DNA of 64,000 bases from Oscheius dolichura. Lineage: Eukaryota; Nematoda; Chromadorea; Rhabditida; Rhabditidae. The stretch covers positions 4,030,001-4,094,000 of the forward strand of contig OW051492.1 in NCBI GenBank assembly GCA_932521035.1. Direction: 5' to 3'. Under the pieces are notes generated by a model, which had not been told where the DNA came from, did no database searches, and worked only from the letters and a program-made list of their open reading frames with translations. Shown one piece after another: positions 10,553-22,153 of this stretch (position 1 is the first letter of the stretch; every line of letters starts with the position of its first letter). The translations under genes were made by a program, and so were the position numbers.

Positions 10553-12009
10553 CTAGTTTATATCAACTGGGATGTGATGATCAGGAACTAAAGAGGTGAT
10601 AAAAGATGTTACAAAAGAATATACAGCACCTAGAACTGTCTGAAAGTTGGCTGGGTGCGGTGGCTGTACAACTGGGGCTACTACAGGCTCATTTTCCGAT
10701 TCCTGAAATTAAAATGATTATGAAAATAGTGCCTAATACACTCACATCTGCTCCTCTTCCCTCATTTATTGCTGCTCGTCTATTTTCTTGCTGCTGCTCT
10801 CCCGCATTGTTGTTATTCACTGGCTGTGCATTAGCAGCAGCACGCCGATTTTCTGCTCTTCGATACTGTGTAAATAAAATAACCTAAAAGAAAGCTAAAT
10901 AATCAATACAGGAGAGCTTACAAGTACTATGCCAATAACTAGTAAAAATCGCTCGAGAGTACTGTAAAGAAGGACAGCCTATAATTAAATTTATAAATGG
11001 AAAAATACAAGAAAAAAACTCACAGAAAGAATAAAAAGGACGCGAATTCCCTTATAGAAAAGATCAAGTCCGTCTTCAACCAAACCACCAACACCGCGTT
11101 CAGGAACTGGAGGCGCCGCTGGTTGCTGTGGATTCACAGGAGGTTGAAGAACGGCATTTACAACAATCGGTTGATTATTCCCTGCTGTTAGATTGACAGG
11201 CTGATTTTGTCCTGGATTTACAAAATAGGGCATCATTGGGGCACCCATTCCGTTCTAAAAATATTATTCATACACACTTGATCAAAAGAACTTGCATTAA
11301 CGTAAACTGCATGTGGAAAAGGATTTGGGACCGCTCCGTGTAACTGCCCCGCTATCATTTGCTGCTGGATTCGGCAGCTTAAAATTTAAATAAACACAAA
11401 ACATTGAAACTTACTAATTTATATAATTCCTGTAATATTCAACATAATCTTGGCCTGTTGCTAGGCTTGGAGCAGCAGCTGGAGAAAAATTGGCCCAATT
11501 TTGGAGAAGCTGTTGATAACTTGGAAGCTGTGACGAATCTTGTACGCCAGCTCTACAAAAAAATATGCTCGGCAGTGTAAACGTTACCTGTTAGCAGCAG
11601 TATTTCTGTGACGAAGTTGCGGCTCGGTCCTTGCGAGAGGCCCAACTAGATGAAATACTGTTGGCCCATCAACGACTGGCGGTCTAAAATGTTTTTATAA
11701 AGCTAATAAAATTTAAGACGTACACTTGCTCAAAAATATTTTTCAGACTGCGATCATCATGTAGGCAATGACCGCCATAAATCAACTTCATAGTGGATGC
11801 ATTCTGTAATTTATAAAAGTAAAAATAATGTGGGAAAAATATACTGGATGAGATGGATGAACATTTTTGATCTGTTCTTTGAGTTGCTTCACGGTCCAAC
11901 TGCTGGAAGCCGCAACAGTCTGATCCTCCATGGTTTGAAAGGCACATCGAATGGTTAATTGTACGGTATCTGGAATAGGAGCCGGAACCGTTTCACTATC
12001 TCCTGACAT
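10553..12009 (-). CDS. herpud: HERPUD-family ER membrane ubiquitin-like protein
   Basis: This is a HERP/HERPUD homologue, an ER membrane adaptor of the Hrd1 ERAD ubiquitin ligase. An N-terminal ubiquitin-like domain (about residues 15-95) is recognisable from QLTIRCAFQ, WTVKQLKEQIKNVHPSHP, and in the next exons MKLIYGGHCLHDDRSLKNIF and VFHLVGP. A Gln/Pro/Asn-rich middle follows, including a YVEYYRNY-type stretch. Hydrophobic segments come next: DLFYKGIRVLFILSVSFFL, then an exon with a LERFLLVIGIVL segment. The tail ends FVTSFITSLVPDHHIPVDIN before TAG (10553-10555). About nine exons have introns of about 40-60 nt. Start at 12009 (MSGDSETVPAPIPD). Derlin-1, another Hrd1-complex component, lies 1.9 kb away beyond RPS21. 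Confidence 0.85.
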
Positions 12010-12486
12010 TCTACGACCTACGAGTAGAGGTGCCCTGAAAAAAATTGACCGTTTATATGGTTAAAACAAATGAACGTATTTGGAAGCAAGTCTTCTTTCG
12101 AGAACGGACACTTTGCCGACAGGGTAAAATTGCGAAATGAATCAGCTGCCAACTCATGATATGTGTGAATATCTTTTAGCAATCAGCCAAAAAGGACGGT
12201 CTATCGAGCGAGGGTTTAATGATAATGAACTGTGTCTTTGCCCAACGTATGGAAATGTTCATCGTTGGCAGCAGCGGATAGACAGGGAAGTAAAAGAACT
12301 GGAAATCAGCTGATCAGCCCATTGTACACGTTGCCTAGGGTTTGCGCCACAAGCGAGCGTTTCCGAGCGCGGAGCGCGTCGCGGCAAAGACCGTGTCCCG
12401 GAGCGCCCGGTGAAACATGAGAAAAAGAAAACGATTTTCGTGGCCTAAAAATTCTGTCGAGTCGTTTCACCTGTTCCTGTTGTCTT
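12010..12486. promoter_or_regulatory. Divergent intergenic region HERPUD / RPS21
   Basis: About 480 bp between the HERPUD start (minus) and the small frame upstream of RPS21 (plus). It includes a short GC-rich patch near 12340-12415 in otherwise AT-rich DNA. It presumably contains promoters for both directions. I see no specific motif that I can assign. Confidence 0.35.
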
Positions 12487-12726
12487 ATGCAGCAGTTTTT
12501 ACCAGATTTTCGAGATATTTCGAGTGATAATATTGATTTCTCACATGTTTATCCACCTATATCTGAACTGCAACGGAAAATGGCTTTCCAAAAAAAGTTG
12601 TCACTCATACAAAATGATCGCAACTTCGACATTTTAAATGCTTTCTTCCGTAAACGTTATGGTAAAATGTATTTATATATGTACTTCACGCTTTTGCTGG
12701 TTTCTGATCAATTTTTTCATAAATAG
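12487..12726 (+). CDS. Small unknown ORF directly upstream of RPS21
   Basis: A 79-codon frame (starts MQQFLPDFRDISSDN, with an amphipathic FQKKLSLIQNDRNFDILNAFF stretch). It either ends at TAG 12724-12726 or splices from a GTAAAA donor after KRYG (about 12661) to the TTTACAG acceptor at about 12759. In the spliced form it continues for about ten codons in a different frame across the RPS21 start codon and stops. Composition looks protein-like. No domain was recognised. It could be a short gene, or an upstream reading frame in a long RPS21 leader; the acceptor at 12759 could equally be the RPS21 trans-splice site. Confidence 0.35.
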   Translation: MQQFLPDFRDISSDNIDFSHVYPPISELQRKMAFQKKLSLIQNDRNFDILNAFFRKRYGKMYLYMYFTLLLVSDQFFHK

Positions 12727-12765
12727 CTTATAGTAGGCCTTATTAATTTTTATTTACAGGTAATC

Positions 12766-13589
12766 ATGCAAAACGATCACGGAGATGTTGTTGAGCTCTA
12801 TGTGCCCCGTAAATGTTCTTCTTCTAACCGCCTAATTGGCCCTAAGGACCACGCTTCCGTGCAGATTGATATCGTGGACGTTGATCCCACCACTGGCCGC
12901 ATGGTTAGTTCTTAGTTTCAATTTTTTTAAATGAATAAGCGTTCAACGTCCAATTTTCTTAATTAAGGATGCAGAAAAGATTTCCTTAATTTCGTAAATG
13001 TAAATTGCGTTAGAAAGTTAGAAACTACTGAACATGGTTGGCCCAAACCACCAGGATGTAAACATTTTCGGATGTCACTGCTTGTTTTTTAATGTTTACC
13101 CTTTCAGACATTTGTATTTCTATGCAGGAAAGGAAAGACCATTGATATATGCCGGTTTTAAGTTAAAAATACAAAACGTTTGAGATCCAACTGGTTTGTT
13201 CATGTTCAATTTCCAAAGTGGCTCAACAATACAAGAAAGTACAAGGTGTTCTGGATTCACCGAATTCCCATAAGTTTTCCAAGTGGAAATACTAGGTGAT
13301 GAAACCCATGTGAAAGTATTGAACATAAGAAAAAGGGGAACTGCATAGCAAAATTTGATCCCTGATGGTTTGGGTGACCCAAGTTCAATAGTTCCGCCAT
13401 TTTATTTTACGATAGCGTATATTCAAGAAGTACATAGGAATTTTCTAATTTTTTCGGTTCTAGATCGCTGGAAAGTCCACCCGTTACGCTATCTGTGGAG
13501 CTCTTCGTCGAATGGGAGAATCTGATGACGCCATTCTCCGTCTTGCTCAAAGGGATGGAATAATTCCGAAAGATACCAAGAAATGCTAA
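12766..13589 (+). CDS. rps21: 40S ribosomal protein eS21 (RPS21)
   Basis: Two exons, 12766-12903 and 13464-13589, encode an 87-residue protein of the usual length for eS21. It starts [20 protein letters not shown], continues with the conserved [13 protein letters not shown] and [10 protein letters not shown], and exon 2 reads [32 protein letters not shown] to KKC before TAA. eS21 sits on the small-subunit body and is needed for late 18S maturation. The intron (12904-13463) is about 560 nt, much longer than the 40-60 nt introns of neighbouring genes, which is common in ribosomal-protein genes. It may be co-transcribed with Derlin (320 bp downstream), but this is not shown. Confidence 0.95.
12904..13463 (+). 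other. Long RPS21 intron
   Basis: 560-nt intron between the ATG|GTTAGT donor and the TTCTAG|ATC acceptor. No RNA gene (for example a snoRNA with clear C/D boxes) could be recognised by eye, although long ribosomal-protein introns often host one. Confidence 0.6.
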
Positions 13590-13908
13590 GTTGTTGATTT
13601 GAATGAATCGTTGTTTATTCTTTCTTGATGATATTTTTTCTTCTGGGTGTACCGACTTGCTTCTTTCCGAATACATTTATTATCTTACTGTTGGTATTAT
13701 TCTATTGAGTTGATACTTGAAGGGATAAGCGTGTTCCGCCTTTTTATTGTTGAGGCGGGGTCTCATCGCGCCAATATGTGCGCAGATATGCAGACGTGGC
13801 CTTTGCTTGAAATCGTATATAAGTTACGACCATTGTCGCTTTGTTCAAAGATGCCCCCTACCTCTTCTTTTTTAGAGTTGATTATATTATACTAATTTAG
13901 CTTTATAG

Positions 13909-14854
13909 ATGCCCAGTGAAATAGCTGATTTTTTCAATTCAATTCCTCTTATAACGAGGTATTGGTTTACGACTTCATTAGTTTTACCGCTTCTCGGAAA
14001 AATAGGCCTTATCAAATCTGTATGGATGTATCTTGATTGGGATCTAGTAATCAGCAAATTTCATGTAAGTTTTGCAATAATGTCTAATAGTTTCTTTAGT
14101 TTTGGCGACCATTTACTTCACTGGTATACTTTCATATTACTCCTCAAACTGGATTTCATTGGCTTTTGATGCTCTATTTCCTTTACAACTACTCAAAAAA
14201 TCTAGAAAATGGAGTGTTCGCTGGACGACCAGCCGATTTCCTGTATATGCTAATTATCAACTGGCTTCTTTGTGTTGTAAGTAGAAGTTTCGTTGTTTTT
14301 TTCTTGTCAATTTGTTCAACAGGATGATTGAAAACAGCTGAACACCCTTTAAATTTCAAGATGGAGGTTTTCCATCGTATTTTCATTATTTCAGGGAATT
14401 TGTATGGCAGGAGGCGTTTACTGGCTTATGGACCCAATGATCATGAGCATTCTTTACATATGGTGCCAGCTTAATAAAGACACTATTGTCAGTTTTTGGT
14501 TTGGTATGAGATTCAAGGTATTTGCTCTTTTTTTCCATTTATTTATTCCATGTTTAGGCTATGTATCTTCCATGGGTTTTATGTGGCTTCAATGCCATTT
14601 TGAGTGGCGGAGGTTTTGTTGAGCTGATTGGAATTCTTGTTGGTCATACTTATTACTTTCTGGCATTTCGCTATCCTCTAGAACATGGAGGTTCTAGTTT
14701 ATTGAAAACTCCCGAATTCTTCTATTCTTATTTGCCTAATGAAACCGGTGGTATTCATGGATTCGGTCAGGAACAAGTACAACAACGAAGAGAAGCGGCT
14801 GCGGCTCGTGGAGGTCCGCACCGATGGGGACGAGGCCAGCAATTAGGAGACTGA
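13909..14854 (+). CDS. derl1: Derlin-1 family ERAD rhomboid pseudoprotease
   Basis: This is a polytopic ER membrane protein that thins the bilayer and helps retrotranslocate misfolded proteins with Hrd1 and p97. The start MPSEIADFFNSIPLITRYWF is the canonical Derlin N-terminus. Later exons show FGDHLLHW (the family's FxPxxFGxxxxxxF region), GRPADFLYMLIINWLLC, LMDPMIMSILYIWCQLNKDTIVSFWFGMRFKA, YLPWVLCGFNAIL, ELIGILVGHTYYFLAFRYPLEHGG and FLxTPEF-like sequence. The tail contains GFGQEQVQQRREAAA and ends HRWGRGQQLGD, a short SHP-box-like end matching Derlin-1 (HNWGQGFRLGD) that binds p97. It has four exons with short introns and an AATAAA near 14951. AT-rich, with start codon after a TTTATAG acceptor. 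Confidence 0.9.
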
Positions 14855-15073
14855 TCTCCTAGAGTTTTATCAGTGTATCCGATATGCTTGCCACTGTAAA
14901 TAATATGTGGATACGAACTAACTACGGTTTTCTTTATTGTTTGTTTTTCTAATAAATAAAGTTCTATTTATTATAAGAAAGACGTTGAACCGACCAATTA
15001 GAGAAGAGCATTCCCGGAGGGGGCTAAATTGAGCTATACGCGCGTAGCGGCAGCGACGCGGTTCTCACTATGC

Positions 15074-18000
15074 ATGGAGGCAGCCTTGAATGTCATCGCT
15101 AACTCGAAGCATAGTGCTACTAAAGAAGCTGTTGCACAGGCTCGAGGTATGCTTCACTCCAATCGTCATATTAAGAATTGCGACAAATTACAGAAGCATT
15201 AAAAAACCAAAAAGAGAAGGGGGATGTGCCAATTCCTTATGTGAGGGAGAAATGTCTGGCCGCTATTGAGTTGGCTTTTGACCATGGCAATGAGAAATGT
15301 AGTCACGCTGGCGTGGAAGGTGTGCAGGTAAAAGTGGCAGCTACAAAGACATCGAAATGTTAGGCTCTATTGCGGGATCAGCGGTTTCACTCCTTATCCT
15401 CGGATAAACCTGAACACAATCTGCCAACCCAGGTACTATCATCTGCTTGTATTTACTTTGTAAAAAATATCTCTGCAGATTTTGCATTCGATGACGGGAA
15501 TTGAACAATGGAATCACCAGCTGCAATGTCATTGTCTTACGGTATTTTGGTACGGAGAATGGTGTACCCTCTCTTTTTTACAGCTGCTGGTAGAAATGAT
15601 CTGTTCCAGCGAATTGAAAGTGTCTCTAGCTGAACTGGAGGAGACTCTCGAAGTAGGAATACAAGCATTTAAATGAAATCAGATATTCAGCTGTGTATGA
15701 GGGTGTACGGCGGGTCGAAGGAGGAGTCGGTAAGGGTCTCTGCCAGGGCGGCCATCTCCCAGTCCATCACCTCCTACTTCGAAAATAGGTACGGCCAGTC
15801 GGTGAGTCTGATATAAACATAACGGGAATTGTTCGTAGGAGGAGAGCCAGGACCAGATAGCCGTCTTCTTCGACGTGAGCAAGGTCCTCGAGGCGTACGT
15901 GGGCAAGCTGGACCAGCTGACGACGTCCAACGACCAGAGTGTCGTCGTCTTCGACGCCACCAATGCCCTCCTCTCGTCCCAACCCCTCTCCATACAGAAA
16001 TATCAGCCTTTTATCAATTTGCTCTGGTTTGGATAGATCTCCCCGATGGGGAGCCTTCTTTTTAGGGAGAAGCTCTGTCCCCTGATGATCAGACTCCTGG
16101 GAGTACCGGACAAGAACGTCACCTCGAGCTCGGCCGTCGTCTCTACAGAAGAGCCTGTTGGCCAGGGCCAGATCAACAAGTTCCCCTTGAGCCCGGCCGT
16201 CATCTCCAACCCGGAGGCCACCAGAGCCCTCTACTCGTTTGTCCTCCAATTTATCCTCAGTCAGTCTTTCCAGTATCCTGGAGCAGTTGATCCACATCAT
16301 GGCGGGCATCGGCTCGGTCAGTTCCGTGCTGGAGGCTCTCTTCCACAAGGCCTTCCTCTTCCCGAAGATCGAGCAGAGGACAGAGGCCGTCCGGGTCATC
16401 CGGAAGATTGTCAGCTGCCCTAAGAGGATATCCGACCTGGTAACTGCAGCCACCCGGACGAGGTCGCTGTCCCTGTGGAGGATGCTCGTCGTCTGTCTTC
16501 TGGAGAGTGCCAATCCCGCCTACGAGATATCCATCGACGCCGTCAGGAGCTGCGGGGCCATGGTTGGTGCCTTTTTGTAAGGAAAAGGTATTTTACAGCT
16601 ACAAGGAGTGTTGGACTTTTCCCGGTCAACACAGCTCTTAGACGAGGAATCCCGTCAGATTTTAAAAGAAATGTTTTCCAGCCTTCAAAATGCCACTGTT
16701 TCGAGTGAGGATCCTTTTTTAATGACTGTAGGCGTTCCAGGTTTCACGGCCCGCTCGGATGTCGGCACTTGCAGCCCGCGGCCCTCAACAGACAGCCAGC
16801 CGACGCAGACCACAGGGGAGTCAGAAGGAGATGGGGAGGATGTGAGTTTATGACAGGAAATGGAACTGGATGGTCTAGGAGATGTCGGAGACTCTGAAGA
16901 AACTAACAGCCAAATTTGGGTTGGAAGGACAATCGAAGGGAGACAGCCCCAAGCGTATTCTCCAGAGACGAAACACGGAATACGACGAGACGGTGTGTTT
17001 TGTTTAGTTCTTTACAGGATTAAAATGTTCAGAGCGAGAAGGTGACCGCCCAGAAGTTCGTGGACGCGCTGAGTGACAAATTGCCGGAGTGGATGGCCGT
17101 CCGCTCGACGCTGGCCATTGACGAGGCTATTTTGGAATTCGCCACCGCCTTTTATAGCGGTAGGGACGAGGGCAGAGGCGGCGGCTAATGTCTCCGATTT
17201 CAGACTTCTCGGCCGTCCATAACGAGGTCTTCAAGTCCAAGTCCAAAATCCAGCAGGAGTTCCTGAATACCGATGCCATTTATTTGACGGCACACGCCGC
17301 CTTGAGCCTGGCACTACGGGGGCCTGAGAAGATGACGGCCGTACGTGTTCCCCTTGGTCACTGGGAGTACTGTAGTTTAGACAAAGTTCAAGGAGTCGGT
17401 CCTGTCCAGTGGCTGTATCGTCTACGTGAGCGACAGCTGGCTGCAGAAGGTCTACGGCCACCTGGTGGTCGACTGCCCCAAACAGGGGATCGACGGTGCC
17501 CTCAGGGACGTCATCTCTGGTGATCCTCTCGTTTTTCTTGAAGAATGCTCTTAGATTACGATGGACTGGATAGGAAACTTCTCTCCGATTGGCAACGACT
17601 TCAGCGAATCTCCCAGGGTTCCCAGTCCGATCTCCACCCTTACGAAGGCGAGCGGTCTCCGTCCTCTCTGTATGGCCCGGTTACAGAAAGACTCGCCGCC
17701 AGGTGGTTCATCACCGCCGCCTGGAGTTCCATCGTCCACATCCTGTCCATCTTCCTTGGGGTAAAAGGTACGGTCTCCAATTACTCCCAGATCAAATGGA
17801 ACAGAACGTCGTCGAGCTAGGCCAAAGGTCCTCCAGGGAGCAGAGCACGCCATCAACGGGGTGCAGAAACTGGCTACGGTGGCACTGGAACTAGGTAGGG
17901 AAGGGAAGAGGGAAGGGGAAGGAAAGGGTTCAGAACTGGGAGAGAGATGCGGCTGGATATTCGAGAATCTGGTCGAGGCCAGCTGTGACGTCGAAGAGCT

Positions 18001-21000
18001 CAGGACAACGGCCACGACCGAGGAACAGAAGAGGTTCGACTGCTTTCTGAGGTCATCCAGGGGGTTGCAGGTGGTCCATCGTCAGCCGACTCGATCTGCT
18101 CAGCATCGAGATGGTCCTGGACAACGCCTTCGTCGGGGTACACGCAGCCGAGTGCTGGAAACATGTCATCCGGTAGGTGGCCTCCTTCCCCACCACACCC
18201 TCTCCTCCTCTCCAGATGCACCGAATTTGTCTGGGAACTGGAGAAGTACATCTACGGAGCGCTGTGCTACGAGAAGCCGTCGCGGTTCAGTTTCGGGAAG
18301 AAGAAGAAGGAGATCGTCGAGAACAAGGCGGAGGAGGTGGGTGTGGCTGGGGCACCCCTATCTGAGGACTTAGGGCCTCTCCTGTGCCGACAGGTCGGTG
18401 GAAGTGGCCATCGGGGACAAGGAGCTGGACAGGGACAACATGAACAAGGCCCTGGCTGTGCTGATAGCCAAGGTCGACAGGCGGGTGCCCCGGCTAGGAA
18501 GAGAGGTCGTAGTGGTTCAGATTCTACTCCGAGTGCGGGAGGAAACTGTGTCTGCGGGCGTTGAGGGAACTCTCCGTAGCGTTGGTCGGGGCCAGTGAGA
18601 ACAGGATCCTCTACTCGAATCAGAAGGCCCCTGCCCTGGCCCCCGCAGTCAACCTCATAGCCAGGGTAGGCCTTCTCCTCCCTTCCGAAGACAAGTCTCT
18701 CCAGATTTCGGAGATCCTCGCCCCGATGCCCAACCGCCCCCTCGTCCACCAAATGCTCATTTGGCCCATTGTCGGCTCTCATATTATCCAGATAGCCCCC
18801 TGTGGGGAGGAGAGCCGCTCGGCGGTGGAAGCCCTCTCAGAGGCGGCGGCCTCGATGCTCGTGGCCGAGTCCAACGGTCTCTGCTTCAACCAGATGCTGC
18901 TGGCCCCCTTCCAGGCGATTGTCTGTATGGACAGCTGCTCCTCCGAGACAAGGGAACAACTCGTCTCGGCTCTGTCCGACTACGTCAAGACCAAGTTCGA
19001 CACCCTGGGGAGTGGGTGGAAACCGTTGTTTGGTACCCTACGGGCAGTGAGAACGTCGGCCGTGGAGGATGCCAGTGTCCATTGGACTGTCTTGGATGTC
19101 ATTGGCTCGTACCTGCGTATCAGACGGAGGTCAGTAGAGAGTGGCTCATTTCCCCGAGAGGCAAACTCGCCATCCCATGTGGTCTAGTGGTTAGGATTTC
19201 TGGTTTTCACCCAGGCGGCCCGGGTTCGATTCCCGGCATGGGAAGAACGTTTTTGCGTTTTCTACTTCATTTATTTAGAATTTGTATTTCAGTTCTGTCC
19301 TTTCCTGGTCCCTTCCCGATTGTTTCCCGTGCATATTTCACTTTTTGCAGTCAACCGAAGCAGAAGCCAGTGAGATCGACGAACAATTGTCCGGTAACGA
19401 GTCTGCCCCACCCAGAACAAAATCTTCTTCAGAAGCCGCCCTTCATCTCGTTCAGCCCACTTACAGTGTTATTCTGAATCTCTTCCAGACTCCTCACATC
19501 CCGAATCACAACCTCCTTCACAGGCAGAATTCCCCATTTTATAGTTTAAATGAAAGTTTTCAGGGCGGATTTGAGGTCGGCGAATGAAGAGGAGGTGGAG
19601 ACGAGGATTGCCTGCCAGGAGAGCACCACCAGCTGGCTGCCACCCCTTTCAGCCGGTCTGGATCCCACCTTCTATGCGCACGACCCCGAAGACCCGGAAG
19701 CCACTGAAATGGATCGAAGTATCGACGGTAGTCTCTTCTCCCCCCTCCCCAATCGACTGACTATTTCCAGTTCCCCGTGGCCCACTCCCGTGGAAAGACC
19801 GCGAGACTCATGCCGTTGCCTCGATGGAACTGCTTCTCTCGTTCATGGACCAGCTCGTGGGCACCCTGGTGACGGCCCCTCAAAAAGTGCAGCCGCCCCT
19901 TTTGAGCCACATCCAGACCCTCATCGCCTCGGTGAAGCAGAGTGCCTTCGGTGAGTTGCTGGAATAATCTGATACAGGCCGGTTCAAGGGGTGGAGACGG
20001 CTTCCTTCTGCGTGTCTGCCTTGGTCCTCCCGATGACTCAGAAATGGCTGAGACGGGGAAATTACCCGGACGAGGGAAGAAACCTCAAGCAGGCCATCGG
20101 GACATGTACCCAGATTGTGCTGGATCTGGTGGACGGAGCGGAAAGTAGGCTGCTTGGCCCGGGGATACGTAGAGTCGGTTACAGCCAGCCCGTGGTCGAC
20201 TCGACTGCTGAGCGATGTCTGCCGCCTGGCCGTGGAGTGCTGTGCTCAGCCGGGCGACGTCAGGTATCCTCCTCCTCCTTCCATTATTGTAGACTTGTAG
20301 TCGGGTGGGAGCCGCCTGTCTCCGCCACATCTCCACTATTGCTTCGAAATTCGACACCCCCCAGTGGACAATATTCGAGAAGGCCATCTGGGACGCAGGG
20401 TAGGCGGTCTACTTCACACCTGGCAGACAAGAGATTCAGCGTGGTGACCCTGCACCCGATTCGACTGCTCACGGCTCAGTTTGTCTGCGATACGGATGAA
20501 GGCGGCCGACTGAGGACAGACGGCACGGGGCCCCTCCCACCAAAGACCCGGATGATGGCTCAGCAGGTTGGGGAGGACAGGGGAAGACCGGGCCTGTTCA
20601 GGTGTTCCAAATGGACGCACAGCGATCTGTCAAGGAGAACGACCACCGCGAGGACGAGGAGCACTCCGACATCGACCTGATCTTCGAGGAGGGCGGCCTC
20701 CGAGTCAGGTGGGCCTCATCGGGCCACCTGTCCAGCTATTCCCCTTCAGAATTCCCGTCTCCCTGCTGGTCTCTTCTCTCCTGACACATCAACTCCTCCT
20801 CCAGCTGGTAGCCGGCATCCTCTCGCCGATAAAGGTGCCCCTTCTGATGAGGAGGATACTGGGCCAGGGACCGGAAGAAGAGGTCCTCGGGCAACTGAAC
20901 AAACGGACGATTGCCCGCCTATTCTACACATTGGATGCCTCTTTCCAGGTAGAATGGGCCCCTCGCTTTGTGAGGTAGTCTTTGTAGACAGCCAGGGAGG

Positions 21001-21793
21001 TGGATTCCCGGGCGGGGGTGGCCCTCCTCCTGACCAAGACCACCGGGCTGTCCCACCCGAACCTCTTCAAACAGTTCGTATCCAGCGGTCTCATCAAGCT
21101 GCATACCCTGTTCCAGCTCCATAAACTGACGAGGCGAGTGTTTCTAATGGAGAATACTTTTGGGATTCAGCGAGGCTCGCCCGATGGAAAGACTCTGTCA
21201 GTGTCTGGAAAGGATCGTCTCCGAACTGCAGCGACTGGAGAAGAAGGCCCTCGTGGAGAAGTTGGCCGTGCTGCAGAGGGAATATAAACAGGAGGTTCGC
21301 CAGCTGCCACTCCTTGTTACCTCCCGGTTATAGACGCTGGAATTCATGCTGGTGGAGGAGGACGGGGAACGGCTGTACAAGGTTGTAACTCAGCATGAAA
21401 TCGACTCGACCCTGGCCGGTGAGGACCCTCTCATTCTCGATAACCTACGTGATTTAGATTACCAACGACAGAAACCGTTAGGCGCCCAGCCAGGCAAGGA
21501 ACGGAAGAATCCATTCACAGAAACACTCAGCCAAGAGAGCAACCCCTCGGATAAGAGCCAGGCACTCTCCAGAAATTCCAAAAAAGATAAGATTCCAGCT
21601 GGATGGCAACGCCCTTCGTCTGCTATCCTACCGCGAAGTGTGCCTCACTCCCATCCTCCTGATCCTGGGCGAGCCCGAGCCGACCCAGGTGCTGAAGCCC
21701 CTCTTGCCGGCCGTGAAGCGACTCCTTCTGGCCTCTCCCGATCTCTCGATCCGCTCCCTCGCCATCCAGCTGCTAGATCTCTACACTTGCTAG
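15074..21793 (+). CDS. BIG3/ARFGEF3-like large HEAT-repeat protein
   Basis: A very long GC-rich gene of many short exons. Recognisable parts, in order, resemble vertebrate BIG3 (ARFGEF3), a large relative of the BIG/Sec7 Arf-GEFs. MEAALNVIANSKHSAT at the start is followed by PYVREKCLAAIELAFDHGN, which matches the BIG3 PHVLREKCLLPLQLALES segment. YLTAHAALSLAL appears at about 17275-17320, LLDYDGLDRK near 17545, and SGWKPLFGTLRAVRTS (BIG3 has SGWRPLFSALETV) near 19010-19050. VSLLVSSLLTHQLLLQLVAGIL (about 20758-20825) corresponds to the conserved late segment, and the end reads LAIQLLDLYTC before TAG 21791-21793. The tRNA-Glu gene lies in the intron 19130-19350. A Sec7 catalytic motif is not evident, and BIG3 itself has a degenerate one. 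BIG3 acts in Golgi/secretory-granule traffic; here function is by homology only. Exon joins were checked only at selected points. Confidence 0.7.
19173..19244 (+). tRNA. tRNA-Glu (anticodon TTC)
   Basis: A 72-nt cloverleaf. The acceptor stem TCCCATG (19173-19179) pairs with CATGGGA (19237-19243), with discriminator A. The A box reads TGGTCTAGTGGTTAGGA and the anticodon arm CTGGTTTTCACCCAG presents TTC. The T arm CCCGGGTTCGATTCCCGG carries a perfect B box. It closely resembles nematode tRNA-Glu. It lies on the same strand as the host gene, inside intron 19130-19350 of the BIG3-like gene. A T-run follows at about 19249. Confidence 0.95.
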
Positions 21794-22153
21794 TCATCCC
21801 TCTTCACTTTTTATCCGAGCCATATCTAAACATAAAGATCTCCTTTTCCTGTTCTTCAACAATGACCAAATCAGGACCCCTCGTGTCCCGTGCATCTGCC
21901 ATGCCTCTGTCCTTCGTTCGATCGTCTTGTCTGCACTCTGTGAGCCATGCCGTGTATCATCCTCGTTCTAATCTGCAATCCCAATGCTTTCTGAAGAAGC
22001 TCCCACCACTGTAATTTTATTTTTATCGTTCTCTATCTGACTAAGTCTGTGAAAAAGTTCCTGCCGGTCCGGCTATGCTTATTGATCTCACAGCCATGGC
22101 TACTGAAGCGGCTGCAGCGAAGCGAGCAGCTCGGCGGGGCTGCTGAAATTGGA
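21794..22153. other. Convergent intergenic region
   Basis: 360 bp between the stop of the BIG3-like gene (plus) and the stop of the chemoreceptor (minus). Presumably 3' UTRs of both; no other feature was seen. Confidence 0.5.

Noticed and set aside
17561..18782. Long antisense frames across the BIG3-like gene
   Set aside because: GC-rich exons leave stop-free antisense frames; none shows a family motif.
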